64,000 bases of DNA from assembly GCA_963809875.1 (NCBI GenBank), contig CAWELC010000010.1, forward strand, positions 139,078-203,077. The letters are read 5' to 3'. The stretch comes from JAFGAS01 sp963809875. Its GTDB lineage: Bacteria; Desulfobacterota; Zymogenia; Zymogenales; Zymogenaceae. Every line of letters starts with the position of its first letter. Position 1 is the stretch's first letter. Positions 7,958-17,643 of this stretch are shown here, in pieces. The notes below the pieces were generated by a model that had not been told where the DNA came from, searched no databases, and saw nothing but the letters and a program-made list of their open reading frames with translations. A program made the position numbers and the translations under genes.

Positions 7958-8623
7958 ATGACACGAATTGAAGATCTTGAAATGGAAGACGTCGTTGCAC
8001 AGCGAATCGAGGCTGAGAAGCAAGAACGAATTGAACGCATACTGGATGCCGCCCGAAAACTCTTCCTGGAGAAAGGGTATCTCGGCGCTACCATGCGGGA
8101 CATCGCTCTTGAAGCCGAGCTTTCCACCGGAGCCATTTACGTTTATTTCTCCGGCAAGGACGAGATCTACGAGAAAGTCTGCGAAGAAGCCTTCATGGTC
8201 GTGATCGGCCTCGTGAATAAGGCAGCCCTGATAGGGGGTACGCCGAAGGATCGGATACGGGCGGTTGCCAAACAGTATGTTACTTTCTACACCGATTATG
8301 CCGAATACTTCGAGATGATCACCTTCCATGACCTCGGCTTCACGAAACGGGGTCAGTCGGAACATCTGAGAGAACGCCTCAAGGATTTGACCTCTCAGGC
8401 CGTAGGTATTATCCAGGGCATCGTCGCGGAAGGGGTCGCAGCCGGGGATTTTTCGCCGGATTTGGACAGCACCCAGGCCAGTTTTAACCTCTGGGCGGGA
8501 TTGGAGGGGGTTCTCATCCTTGATATGATGGGGTACCTGAAAACCTTCAGTCTGGATCTGGAGAAACTGGTGCTCTCTCAGCTGGATATATTGCTTACGG
8601 GGGTTATGGCAAGAAGCCGGTGA
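7958..8623 (+). CDS. TetR/AcrR-family transcriptional regulator
   Basis: A 221-residue regulator. The N-terminal TetR helix-turn-helix is clear (RILDAARKLFLEKGYLGATM, then STGAIYVYFSGKDEIYEKV). The C-terminal ligand domain is not specific enough to name the ligand. The start may be 7958 or the internal ATG at 7982; the ribosome site is weak for either. It precedes, on the same strand, the aminotransferase/permease/transketolase block and probably regulates it. A 7-bp inverted repeat overlapping the -35 region of that block is a candidate site. Confidence 0.88.
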   Translation: MTRIEDLEMEDVVAQRIEAEKQERIERILDAARKLFLEKGYLGATMRDIALEAELSTGAIYVYFSGKDEIYEKVCEEAFMVVIGLVNKAALIGGTPKDRIRAVAKQYVTFYTDYAEYFEMITFHDLGFTKRGQSEHLRERLKDLTSQAVGIIQGIVAEGVAAGDFSPDLDSTQASFNLWAGLEGVLILDMMGYLKTFSLDLEKLVLSQLDILLTGVMARSR

Positions 8624-8676
8624 TGAGACAGACGCCTCGTCCCGCAGAAGCAAAGGGCGGGAGGCATGAATAGGGC

Positions 8677-8728
8677 AGGTCATGATCGGACCGTAGCGGA
8701 TGACCTCTCATGCAGATTGTCGTATAGT
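8677..8728 (+). promoter_or_regulatory. Candidate operator/promoter of the aminotransferase block
   Basis: AGGTCAT (8677-8683) and ATGACCT (8700-8706) form a perfect 7-bp inverted repeat with 16 bases between. The right arm coincides with a weak -35 (ATGACC, 8700-8705), followed at 17 bases by the -10 TATAGT (8723-8728). An operator lying over the -35 would suit repression by the TetR protein encoded just upstream. No experimental match is known to me. Confidence 0.45.
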
Positions 8729-8755
8729 GCGTAAGGGACTATTACGGAGGTAATT

Positions 8756-10035
8756 ATGGGCGCCGAACTTACCAAGGAGCAGCGGGAAAAGATAAAGACG
8801 CAGGCCTTGGAGGATTTCTCCCGTTATGTCAATCCCCAGAAAGCACGGGTTTTGAAGAATGCAGGTCTGGATATCATCGAAGGTAAGCGCGAAGGTGCCG
8901 CCGTCTGGGACATTACCGGAAAGAAGTATATCGACTGCATCACGTCAGCGGGGTCGTTTAACGTCGGCCGGAGAAATCCCCAGATCATCGAGGCCTTGAA
9001 GAAGGCGCTGGACGAATATGACCTCGGAGTTTTCCTCCTCTGCAGCAAGCCCAAGGCCGACTTGGCCAAGAGACTTGCGGAGATCACGCCCGGCGATCTG
9101 CAGTACGTCATGTACGGATCGGGTGGGGAGAGGCAAACGACTTTGCCATCAAGCTCGCCCGCGGATATACGATGAAAAACGAGGTGGTATCGACGATCAA
9201 GGCGTACCACGGGCATACCGGCTTTTCGCTGGCGGCCATCGGACGGGATGAATACCGAAAACCTTTCGGACCGATGGTGCCCGGATTCAAACACGTACCC
9301 TATAACAATCTTTCGGCGATGGAAGAGGCGATTACCGAGGACACGGCCGCCGTCATTATCGAACCCGTACAGGGGGAAGGAGGCATCTACCCGGCGACCG
9401 ACGACTATATGCGCGGGTTGCGTAAACTCTGCGACGACCACGAGGTGCTGCTCATCTTCGACGAGATACAGACCGGTTTTGGACGTACGGGTAAGATGTT
9501 CTGCTGCGAATATTCCGGCGTTGTCCCCGATATCATGACGGTCGCCAAGTCCCTCGGGGGCGCTCTCTACCCGATCTCCGCAACGATCTATCGGGAGGAG
9601 CTGGGCGACTTCGTAATGACCCACGCCTTTACCCATCTTTCCACGTTCGGGGGCTCCGACATCGGATGTATGGTGGGACTTGCGGTTATCGACTACCTCA
9701 TTAAAAATAAGCTCCCCGAGCACGCAGCTCAGATGGGAGAACGATTTCAGAAAGGCTTCGATGGGCTCCTCAAAAGATATCCCGAGCTCCTCACGGAAGT
9801 AAGGCGAAAGGGCCTCATGATGGGCCTCCAGTATACCAATGACAGCATTGGTCCCCGAATGAGTTATCAACTGGCGCAGAACGGCGTGATGGCCATATAC
9901 ACCGGCAACGAGCCTTCGGTGATGAGACTGATGCCGTCGCTCGTCATCCAGCCCGATGAAGTCGACTTCGTCCTGGGTGCCCTCGAAACATCGATGGGCG
10001 AAATCATGAAGCAGGGCGGGATCGAAAAGTATTAA
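8756..10035 (+). CDS. Class III PLP-dependent aminotransferase, frameshifted
   Basis: A class III (omega-amino acid/4-aminobutyrate-type) aminotransferase of about 425 residues, paralogous to the product of the gene at 10415. The N-terminal part runs to about 9130. The rest, from ANDFAIKLARG onward, lies in another frame; deleting the AG within GAGAGG at 9128-9133 restores a continuous match to the paralogue. The PLP lysine is in the TVAKSLGG motif (codon 9547-9549), and the cofactor Asp in IFDEIQTGFGRTG is present. It probably moves an amino group from an amine or amino acid to pyruvate or 2-oxoglutarate. GGAGG precedes the ATG at 8756. The two-base insertion may be a sequence error or a real lesion backed up by the second copy. 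Confidence 0.8.
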
Positions 10036-10053
10036 CAAAGAGGAGGTTTTTTT

Positions 10054-10413
10054 ATGGCGACCGCGGACGAGATCTGGGAGGCCCTGGCCGATTTCACCGA
10101 GCAGTGCAACACCAACAAGCGGCTGCGCAAGATGCAGCGGGACTGGACGAAGCTCCTCCACTTCAAGGCGACCGATACCGGTGACTCCTTTACCATGAAA
10201 GTAGTGGAGGGGGAAATCGTCAAGAATGACCGCGGAACGGTAGGGACCCCGGACATAATCGTGGAGGCGGACAGCGAGACGATGTGCGATATGTTCTGGG
10301 GCGATAACAACCCGACCCAGAAATACCTGAGGGGTGAGATAAAGGTCAAGGGGACCCAGGAGGATGTCATGCGTATCGACGTCATATCGGCGGTTATCTG
10401 GCCGGAGGTGTGA
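10054..10413 (+). CDS. SCP2 sterol/lipid-carrier domain protein
   Basis: A 119-residue single-domain SCP2 protein with the hydrophobic-tunnel fold pattern (FTMKVVEGEI, then DIIVEADSETMCDMFWG, then IKVKGTQEDVMRI). A strong GAGGAGG precedes the ATG. It is sandwiched between two aminotransferase paralogues with short spacing, so it is co-transcribed with them. SCP2 domains bind lipids or acyl-CoA; here it may bind a hydrophobic substrate or intermediate of the pathway, which is inference. Confidence 0.8.
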   Translation: MATADEIWEALADFTEQCNTNKRLRKMQRDWTKLLHFKATDTGDSFTMKVVEGEIVKNDRGTVGTPDIIVEADSETMCDMFWGDNNPTQKYLRGEIKVKGTQEDVMRIDVISAVIWPEV

Positions 10414-10414
10414 C

Positions 10415-11707
10415 ATGTCTATTATCGATGACATTCTCTCGCAGACGGACGTGGACGAGATCAGGAAGGAGACCGAAGAGAATTACCGTCAGTACGTGAA
10501 TCCCTTTGCCTTGAGGATGCTCAAGAACGCGAGCCTTGATCTCATCGAAGGAAAGAGGGAAGGGGCTTCGGTCTGGGACATCTCGGGCCAGAAGTATATC
10601 GACTGTGTTACCGGCGCGGGAATCTTCAACGTCGGAAGGCACAACAAGGAGATCGTCGAAGGGCTCAAGAAGGCCCTCGATACCTACGACATGGGCGGGT
10701 GGATCTCCATTGTCAGGGAGCGGGGCCTCCTTGCCAAGAAGCTGGCCGAGATTACACCCGGAGACCTGAAGTATTCTCTCTTCTGCTGCGGCGGTGGAGA
10801 GGCCATCGAGGTCGCGATAAAGCTCGCGAGGGGCCATACCGATAAGACCGAGATCATCTGCATGGAAAACGGTTACCACGGCGTGACCGGGTTTGCACTT
10901 CCGGCCACGGGGAGGGACGTCTATAAAGAGCCGTTCGCTCCCCTGACGCCGGGGTACAAGCACGTCCGATATAATGACATCGGCGCCGTGGAAGAGGCGA
11001 TCACGGAGGAGACGGCTGCGGTGCTGTTGGAGCCTATCCAGGGAGAGGGGGGGATTATCCCGGCTGATGATGGATACCTCCGGGCCCTCAGAGAGCTCTG
11101 CACCAAAAACGAAATCCTCCTGGTCTTCGACGAAGTACAGACGGGATTCGGCCGCACGGGAAAGATGTTCTGCGCCGAGCACTCGGGTGTGGCGCCGGAC
11201 GTCATGGTGCTGGCAAAATCGATATCGGGGGGCTTATACCCTCTCTCCTGCGCGGTCTTTACCGAGGAGATCGCGGAATTCCTTATGACCCACCCGTTTA
11301 TCATCATCAACTCGTTCGGGGGTACTTCCCTCGCCTCTCTGGTGGCTCTGGCTACCATAGAGTATATCGAAAAGAACGACTTGCCGGGACATGCGGCACG
11401 CATGGGCGAGCGGTTCATGACGGGTCTGCATGTCCTGAAAGGGAAATACCCGAACCTCGTGCTGGACGTCAGGGGCAGGGGACTCATGCTCGGCATGGAA
11501 TTCCCTGAGGATAGCATCGGTCCCCGGATGGCCTACCAGCTCAAACAAAACGGCGTGATATCAATCTATACATTCAATAACCCCCGGATCATTCGTATCA
11601 TGCCGACCCTCGTGATCACCGAGCAGGAGGTAGATTTCGTGCTGGAGGCATTCGACCGGTCCCTTTCGGAGATCACCAAGCAGGAAGAGAGGAGCAACGC
11701 GCGATAG
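10415..11707 (+). CDS. Class III PLP-dependent aminotransferase
   Basis: An intact 430-residue class III aminotransferase. I start at the ATG at 10415, which directly follows the SCP2 stop and has GGAGG upstream. The predicted PLP lysine is Lys268 (VLAKSISGG); the cofactor-contacting Asp lies in LVFDEVQTGFGRTG; the phosphate cup is at CCGGGEAIEVAIK. The substrate cannot be read from sequence: omega-amino acids, diamines and taurine-like amines are all handled by this class. Neighbouring alanine dehydrogenase at 17.6 kb suggests pyruvate as acceptor. Confidence 0.9.
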   Translation: MSIIDDILSQTDVDEIRKETEENYRQYVNPFALRMLKNASLDLIEGKREGASVWDISGQKYIDCVTGAGIFNVGRHNKEIVEGLKKALDTYDMGGWISIVRERGLLAKKLAEITPGDLKYSLFCCGGGEAIEVAIKLARGHTDKTEIICMENGYHGVTGFALPATGRDVYKEPFAPLTPGYKHVRYNDIGAVEEAITEETAAVLLEPIQGEGGIIPADDGYLRALRELCTKNEILLVFDEVQTGFGRTGKMFCAEHSGVAPDVMVLAKSISGGLYPLSCAVFTEEIAEFLMTHPFIIINSFGGTSLASLVALATIEYIEKNDLPGHAARMGERFMTGLHVLKGKYPNLVLDVRGRGLMLGMEFPEDSIGPRMAYQLKQNGVISIYTFNNPRIIRIMPTLVITEQEVDFVLEAFDRSLSEITKQEERSNAR

Positions 11708-11850
11708 AACAACGACACGGGCTTTGACGTTGCCGGGAGGCAATCGGCCGGGATTTGAAGGAGAGTAGCGGAACCTTACAGACACAGGTATGATACGGTC
11801 TGTCGGTAATCTCCGCGATAACGGCAGTACAGACAAAGGAGGAGCTCTTT

Positions 11851-13263
11851 ATGACACAGCTCAGGCGGGCGATCGGACTTCGTACGGTGATTTCAACGGG
11901 AGCCGGGATGGCGCTTGCCTCGGTTACCTACATATCCTTCATCCAGCTGGCCAGTTACCTGACCGGAAATTCCGCCTGGATCGCAATTCTCACCTCCGGC
12001 CTCATGGCGGTCCTGGCGGGATCATGTTTCTGCGAGCTAAATTCGATGTACCCGACGGCGGCCGGGATCAAGCTCTTTATTGAGCGGGCATTCGGCGAGC
12101 GAACGGCCATCATCATCTCCGGTGTGTATGTCCTCGGTCAGCTTGCCATCGTCGGTGCCGAGATCTATATCCTTTCCCAGGCGATATCGATGGGGGTGTC
12201 GGTTGTCCCGCCGGTTATCTGGGCGGCCGCGTGTGTCCTGCTCCTCCTCTACCTCAACTTCAGGGGAATTACGATCGCGGGAATCACGCAGGACATTCTT
12301 TCCTACACGATGTTTGTCGGACTCATCCTGATATCCTTCTACGGATTTTACACCATCGATTTCAACATCACCAACCCGTTTACTATCGGCACGTTCGACG
12401 GCTTCATCCAGGCGGTCGCCATCGGGATATCGACCTATATCGCGTTCGAGTGGGTCATCACCGTCTCGGAAGAAGTAACCGACGTGAAGCTGGTTCCGAA
12501 GGGGATGATGATCGCGCTCGGCCTCCTGGGCGTAACGTACGCACTCTTTTCCACCGCAATGACCTCGGTCCTCGGTTGGGATATTCTCACGCCGATAATT
12601 GCGCCCGAGGGGATTCCCGTTCCCCACGTTATCTACGGCGAATTCCTGCTGGGGAAGTTCGGACTCTATTTCATGATTATCATGGGCCTCCTGGCGTCAA
12701 CGACCTCTCTAAACGCGGGCATCATGACGTCGTCCCGGTTCATCTATGCGATGGCGCGTGACTGGTCACTGCCCCGCTTTCTAGCCAGGCTCCACCCGAA
12801 ATATGCGACCCCGTGGGTCGCCATGCTCGTGATCCTGGGCTACTGTGTCGCGGTAACGATATATGGATTCATGACAAATTACGTCCTGTCCCTGATTCTC
12901 ATCATCGCCGCGTCCGAGTGCCTGATCTACGTGGTAATGGCACTATGCGTCATCCGGCTTCGCTACAAGGAACCGGAAAAAGAGAGGAGTTTCAAGTTAA
13001 AAGGGGGGATAACCATACCGATCGTTGTCATCATCATATACAGCGTGGTAGCAGGATTTATCCTCTTCGGACCGATGAGGCCGGAAGACCGGATGGATCA
13101 GAGGATATGCCTCTTCTTTATCATCGGCCTGGCTGCTCTCAGCTCGCTGTATGTCTTCACGGTCTGGCCGCGACTGAGGGCAAGATATAGGAAAATGGCC
13201 GAGGAACGGGTACCCAGGCGTCGCCGCAGGGCTAACGATGAGAGCGACGGCAATGCCGATTGA
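11851..13263 (+). CDS. APC-superfamily amino acid/amine permease
   Basis: A 470-residue transporter with about 12 membrane segments and the APC consensus near the N-terminus (GAGMALASVTYISF). A region around SELN/CELNSMYPTAAG matches the family. The tail is cytoplasmic and basic (RVPRRRRRANDES). It is clearly paralogous to the permease at 16249, including the basic tail. An AAAGGAGGAG ribosome site precedes the ATG. It probably imports the substrate of the adjacent aminotransferases. Confidence 0.88.
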   Translation: MTQLRRAIGLRTVISTGAGMALASVTYISFIQLASYLTGNSAWIAILTSGLMAVLAGSCFCELNSMYPTAAGIKLFIERAFGERTAIIISGVYVLGQLAIVGAEIYILSQAISMGVSVVPPVIWAAACVLLLLYLNFRGITIAGITQDILSYTMFVGLILISFYGFYTIDFNITNPFTIGTFDGFIQAVAIGISTYIAFEWVITVSEEVTDVKLVPKGMMIALGLLGVTYALFSTAMTSVLGWDILTPIIAPEGIPVPHVIYGEFLLGKFGLYFMIIMGLLASTTSLNAGIMTSSRFIYAMARDWSLPRFLARLHPKYATPWVAMLVILGYCVAVTIYGFMTNYVLSLILIIAASECLIYVVMALCVIRLRYKEPEKERSFKLKGGITIPIVVIIIYSVVAGFILFGPMRPEDRMDQRICLFFIIGLAALSSLYVFTVWPRLRARYRKMAEERVPRRRRRANDESDGNAD

Positions 13264-13286
13264 CGGATAGAACGAGGAGCGGGGGG

Positions 13287-13315
13287 TTGGAACTGTTTTG
13301 AACCGTTCGTAAAAT
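13287..13315 (+). promoter_or_regulatory. Possible promoter of the transketolase genes
   Basis: TTGGAA (13287-13292) and TAAAAT (13310-13315) with a 17-base spacer, inside the 161-base gap before the transketolase N-terminal subunit gene. The long leader would be about 100 bases. Confidence 0.45.
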
Positions 13316-13424
13316 GGAGGGAACATAAAAGACGCCCGCGGGCCGTATGTTCCGTGGGCCGGAAACACCAATGGAACTCGAGAATTAAGATGATAGGTAA
13401 ATAACAATTCTTGGAGGTAACGTT

Positions 13425-14267
13425 ATGGCACTTTCCGACACCGAATTGAAGAAACTAACGGAAAAGGCCCACCAGATCAGAAAGGACATTATCCAGACGT
13501 TGATCTGGGCGGGCGGTGGCCACGCGGGAGGGTCACTGTCTCAGACGGATATCCTGGTGGCTCTTTACTACAAGTACCTCAACATCGATCCCAAACGGCC
13601 CGACTGGCCGGACCGCGACCGTGTCATCCTTTCAAAGGGGCACGGTGGAGTAGGGTACGCCCCGGTGCTGGCCGATAAGGGGTATTTCGACAAGGAGCTG
13701 CTGAAGGATTTTAACCACACCGGATCTCCCTTCGGCATGCACCTTGACAGTCTCAAGGTAAAGGGCGTGGATGCTTCCACCGGATCGCTCGGGCATGGGC
13801 TCTCAATTTCCGTGGGCCTGGCGCTCGGCGCCCGCCTTAAGAAGAAAAGCTGGCTCACCTACTGTATCATGGGAGATGGGGAGCAGAACGAAGGGAGTAT
13901 CTGGGAGGCTGCAATGGCTGCCTGCCACTACAAACTCTCTAACCTGATCGGGATTATCGATAACAACAAGTACTGCATCGACGGGGCCTGCGAAGACATT
14001 ATGTGCATCGAACCGCTGGCCAAGAAGTGGGAAGCGTTCGGATGGAAAGTCATCGAGGCCGACGGGCACGATTTCACGAAGCTGTGCCCGGCAATCGAGC
14101 AAGCCATCGCCTATAAGAACGGCCCCAGCGTCATCATCGCCCATACCGTTAAGGGCAAGGGCGTCGACTTCATGGAGGATGTCGCCGCCTGGCACTACGG
14201 CGGCCTTGATGCCGACAAGACGAAGAAGGCCATCGAGTCTATCGACCGGATGTACGCAAAGAAGTAA
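13425..14267 (+). CDS. Transketolase-family protein, N-terminal (TPP-binding) subunit
   Basis: A 280-residue stand-alone N-terminal half of transketolase. It has the thiamin diphosphate/Mg motif MGDGEQNEGSIWEAA followed by IDNNKYCIDG, and the histidine-rich active-site stretches GGHAGGS and SKGHGGVGYAPV. GGAGGT precedes the ATG. The partner C-terminal subunit follows after 14 bases. Split transketolases occur in many anaerobes. Placement between two amino acid permeases and after aminotransferases suggests a role other than, or in addition to, the pentose phosphate pathway, for example on an aldehyde produced by transamination; that is inference. Confidence 0.88.
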   Translation: MALSDTELKKLTEKAHQIRKDIIQTLIWAGGGHAGGSLSQTDILVALYYKYLNIDPKRPDWPDRDRVILSKGHGGVGYAPVLADKGYFDKELLKDFNHTGSPFGMHLDSLKVKGVDASTGSLGHGLSISVGLALGARLKKKSWLTYCIMGDGEQNEGSIWEAAMAACHYKLSNLIGIIDNNKYCIDGACEDIMCIEPLAKKWEAFGWKVIEADGHDFTKLCPAIEQAIAYKNGPSVIIAHTVKGKGVDFMEDVAAWHYGGLDADKTKKAIESIDRMYAKK

Positions 14268-14281
14268 TAGGGAGGTACGCA

Positions 14282-15301
14282 ATGGCAGAGCAAGTAGGAG
14301 GCTTGACATATACTATTTTTGACGCCGACAAGATGACGGCGGCGGAAATATACGGTGATGTTTTGACCCAGTTAGGCGCGCAGCGACCGGAGATCGTCGC
14401 GTTGAGCGCTGACCTCGCGAAATCGACCAAGATCGGTAAGTTCGGGGAGAAGTTCCCGGATCGGTTCTTCAACGTGGGGATAGCCGAGCAGAATATGTTC
14501 GGGGTTGGGGCGGGGCTCGCCCTGGCCGGGTTTATACCTTTCATCTCCACTTTTGCCGTTTTCTCTTCGATGCGGGCCGGGGAGCAGGTGCGCACCGACA
14601 TCTGTTACCAGAAGCTCAACTGTAAGATTATCGCAACTCACTCGGGCATCTCATTCGGACAGGCCGGTACTACGCACCACTGCACGGAAGACCTGGCAAT
14701 TATGAGATCGTTTGCCAATATGACGGTAATTGCCCCTGCGGACGGGTTTGAGACCGCCAAGGCGGTTCAGGCATCGGTCGACTGGAAGGGCCCCGTGTAT
14801 ATCAGGATCGGACGCGGTTTTGAGCCGCGGGTGTATAAAGACGATAAATTCGATTTCGAGATTGGTAAGGCCCGGGTAATGCGCGAGGGCACCGATGTCA
14901 CCGTCATCGCCTGCGGGACCCCGCTGGTTGGGGCGGTAGATGCAGCCGACTTCCTCAAGAAAAACGATAAACTTTCGGTACGGGTGCTCAATATGCATAC
15001 GATCAAGCCGATTGATAAGGCTGCGATAGAGAAGGCGGTGACGGAGACCAGACGGATTATTACCTTCGAGGATCACAGCATAATCGGCGGGCTCGGAAGC
15101 GCCGTAGCCGAGGTTATCGGCGACCTTGGAAAGGGGTGTGCCTTCAAAAGGGTGGGAATTCCGGATGAGTTTTCGCCGGTCGGTTACCCGGATGACCTCT
15201 ACCATCACTACAAGCTCGATTCCGAGGGCGTTATCGAGACGGTGCGGGAAGTCCTGGGAAAAGAATTCGAGGAAGACGAAGACTGGCAGGACGAATTTTA
15301 G
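14282..15301 (+). CDS. Transketolase-family protein, C-terminal (pyrimidine-binding) subunit
   Basis: A 339-residue partner of the preceding gene, with the Transket_pyr domain (catalytic Glu in FFNVGIAEQNMFGVGAGLA) and the C-terminal transketolase domain (FEDHSIIGGLGSAVAEV). A GGGAGG lies upstream of the ATG. The acidic tail is slightly long. The two chains should form the active heterotetramer in the cytoplasm. Confidence 0.88.
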   Translation: MAEQVGGLTYTIFDADKMTAAEIYGDVLTQLGAQRPEIVALSADLAKSTKIGKFGEKFPDRFFNVGIAEQNMFGVGAGLALAGFIPFISTFAVFSSMRAGEQVRTDICYQKLNCKIIATHSGISFGQAGTTHHCTEDLAIMRSFANMTVIAPADGFETAKAVQASVDWKGPVYIRIGRGFEPRVYKDDKFDFEIGKARVMREGTDVTVIACGTPLVGAVDAADFLKKNDKLSVRVLNMHTIKPIDKAAIEKAVTETRRIITFEDHSIIGGLGSAVAEVIGDLGKGCAFKRVGIPDEFSPVGYPDDLYHHYKLDSEGVIETVREVLGKEFEEDEDWQDEF

Positions 15302-15316
15302 CAATAAGGAGGCAGT

Positions 15317-16093
15317 ATGCCCGACAAAGACTATATCCTGGCAAGGATCATGCTTCGGGCCGCCGTGCCCCTCGCCAAAGTCTTGGTGGAGGACGACCCG
15401 AAGATGCGCGAAAAGTACCGTGGTTTCAACAAGATCGTGCAGTTCGAGGTTAAGGGCAACGACGACCTCGTCACCCAGCTGAAATTCGAGGACGGGATTC
15501 CCAAGCCGATATTCGAGCGGAGCGAAAATCCTGATGTTGCCTTTATCTTCAAGAGCGCAAAGCAGCTCAACGCCTTTTTTGCCGGTAAACCCGCTATCCC
15601 CAAGATCAAGGGACTGACCAAGATCGGGATCCTGCTCAAGGTCGTGCCGCTGCTCCTGGGGTTGACGCTTCTCTTGCCGACAAAACTGCCCAAGGATCCC
15701 GACAAGAAGAGGCTGAAGGTGAAGCTCCTCTTCTACATGCTCAGCTCGGGACTCTCCCAGATGAATAAGGCCGGCTATGAGGAATTCAACGAATTCACCA
15801 AGAAGATGCCCGACCGTGTTGTCCAATGGTCGTGTCTTCCCGACGGTCCGTATGCGTACCTCCGCATAAAGCTCGGCAAAACGAAGGCGGGCAGGGGGCA
15901 GTACACGCGCCGCCGTCCCTTCATCGACATGCAGTTTAACGGGGTCGACAACGCCATTAAGGTCCTGACAAATCAGGTGGACCTCGTCCAGGCGATCGCC
16001 GACGGGTATCTCTTCCAGGAGGGATCGCCCGAATATGGAAAAGACCTCGGCAACTTCATGCTCACGATTGATGCGTGGATCAAGCAGGCGTGA
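15317..16093 (+). CDS. SCP2-like conserved protein of unknown function
   Basis: A 258-residue protein starting 15 bases after the transketolase C-subunit with an AAGGAGG site. The part around VTQLKFEDGIPKPIFERSEN and VAFIFKSAKQLNAFFAG resembles an SCP2-type lipid-binding fold, followed by a hydrophobic stretch (VPLLLGLTLLLP) that could be membrane-associated. I do not recognise a named family with certainty. It parallels the small SCP2 gene located between the aminotransferases, so each half of this block has one such protein. Confidence 0.6.
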   Translation: MPDKDYILARIMLRAAVPLAKVLVEDDPKMREKYRGFNKIVQFEVKGNDDLVTQLKFEDGIPKPIFERSENPDVAFIFKSAKQLNAFFAGKPAIPKIKGLTKIGILLKVVPLLLGLTLLLPTKLPKDPDKKRLKVKLLFYMLSSGLSQMNKAGYEEFNEFTKKMPDRVVQWSCLPDGPYAYLRIKLGKTKAGRGQYTRRRPFIDMQFNGVDNAIKVLTNQVDLVQAIADGYLFQEGSPEYGKDLGNFMLTIDAWIKQA

Positions 16094-16248
16094 GAAGAAA
16101 CCGCCGGTAGTTTCGGTGATCCGATCGAACGCGATGTGCACGATCAGGAGGGGGGAGGGGAGCCGGTGCCAACCTGCCAAACGGCGAAACGGTCTCCCCC
16201 TCCCGCCGTCTCTTATATTTTTCGATACGGACTATACAAGGAGACGCC

Positions 16249-17598
16249 ATGACCGGTCTCAGAAAAGTCGTTAAACTTAGAACGGTAATCGCGACGAGCG
16301 CCGGTATGGCGATGGCGACGTCCTGTTACGCCGCCGGTGTTCAAGTTGCGATACTGGTGGCGGGACAGTCGGCGTGGATTTCAATTCTGGTCGCGGGACT
16401 TATGTGCATTCTGTCGGCGATGTGTTTTTCGGAGCTCAACGGCATGTACCCGTCGGCGGCCGGAATCCGACTCTTTATCGAGCGCGCTTTCGGTGAGAAG
16501 GCCGCGATCACGATCGGGGCCTTCTACCTTGGATGCGCGATCGCCATGGTTGGCCCGGAAACCCATATCCTGAGCAATGTCATCCGAACGGTCCTTCCCG
16601 GCATCCCTTCGTTTACATGGGTTGTGGTATTCCTCGGCCTTATCGCGCTCATTAACGTGAGGGGGGTCGTCATAGCGGGCATGGCCGAAGATATCATGAC
16701 GTATACGATGCTCACTTTTATGGTAGTTGTTGGCGTTTACGCGATCAAAACCGCCGGGGTATCGGCGCCGCAGCTCTTCCATACCGGAGGTGTCTCGAAC
16801 GTATTCCAAGCGGCAGCGGTCGGGGTCTTCCTCTACGTCGGTTTTGAATGGGTAACGCCCCTGGCCGAGGAGGTTACCGATAGCTCGATGATCCCGAAGG
16901 GAATGATGATAGCCATCGGGCTCCTTTGTCTGAGCTACGTGGTCTTCGTGACCGGTATGACCGCGGTAATCCCAAAGGAGACGCTTGCCGTCTCGAAGAT
17001 CCCCCACATTGTCTTTGGTAACGCGTTATTCGGTAAGGTGGGTATCTATGCCTTTGTGGTTATGAGTATCCTTGCGTCCCTCACTTCGTACAATGCGGGA
17101 TTCCTGAACTTCTCGCGCTTCATGTACGCAATGGGACGGGATAACGTATTGCCACGGATATTTTCACGTATCAGCGACCGATACGCCACGCCTTGGTTTG
17201 CTATCCTCTTCGCTTTCACCCTATCGCTCTTGATATCGATATATATCCACCTCACCGGTGAGTATATAAGGTTGATCATGGTGGCAGCCGCCATCGAAGT
17301 CATCATTTATATTGTGATGGCGATGTCGGTCATACGCCTCCGATTCACGATGAGGGATACCGCCAGGCCCTACCGGGTACCGGGAGGGTTAATTATCCCG
17401 ATTGTCGCGGTTGTTCTTTTCTTCGGACTGTTGGTGGGCATCTACGCGCAGGACATCTACGTCCTCTTTATCATGGCGGGGGTTTTTGTCTTTTGTCTAC
17501 TTTATGCCCTTATTGTCCCGCCTCGTTTGAGGGCGGCGTATGAAAAGAGAATAGCCCAGCGGGTCCCCAGACGAAGAAGGCCCGGTGGTGATAATTGA
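16249..17598 (+). CDS. APC-superfamily amino acid/amine permease (second copy)
   Basis: A 449-residue, about 12-segment permease paralogous to the one at 11851: the N-terminal RTVIATSAGMAMA, the SELNGMYPSAAGIRLF stretch and the basic tail RVPRRRR correspond. The gap upstream (16094-16248) holds an imperfect G/C-rich inverted repeat (about 16150-16205) without a clear T run. CAAGGAGAC precedes the ATG. It probably differs from the first copy in substrate range. Confidence 0.88.
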   Translation: MTGLRKVVKLRTVIATSAGMAMATSCYAAGVQVAILVAGQSAWISILVAGLMCILSAMCFSELNGMYPSAAGIRLFIERAFGEKAAITIGAFYLGCAIAMVGPETHILSNVIRTVLPGIPSFTWVVVFLGLIALINVRGVVIAGMAEDIMTYTMLTFMVVVGVYAIKTAGVSAPQLFHTGGVSNVFQAAAVGVFLYVGFEWVTPLAEEVTDSSMIPKGMMIAIGLLCLSYVVFVTGMTAVIPKETLAVSKIPHIVFGNALFGKVGIYAFVVMSILASLTSYNAGFLNFSRFMYAMGRDNVLPRIFSRISDRYATPWFAILFAFTLSLLISIYIHLTGEYIRLIMVAAAIEVIIYIVMAMSVIRLRFTMRDTARPYRVPGGLIIPIVAVVLFFGLLVGIYAQDIYVLFIMAGVFVFCLLYALIVPPRLRAAYEKRIAQRVPRRRRPGGDN

Positions 17599-17643
17599 AA
17601 AAGCGAGCCAAATAAACATATATTCTGAGAGAGGGTACACGAA

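Noticed and set aside
8824..10434. A 536-codon open frame on the minus strand opposite the first aminotransferase and the SCP2 gene
   Set aside because: It mirrors a well-supported coding strand, has low-complexity His/Arg/Asp-rich composition and no family motif; a codon-usage shadow.
14651..16180. A 509-codon minus-strand frame opposite the transketolase C-subunit and SCP2-like gene
   Set aside because: Spans two real genes on the other strand and lacks any domain; shadow.
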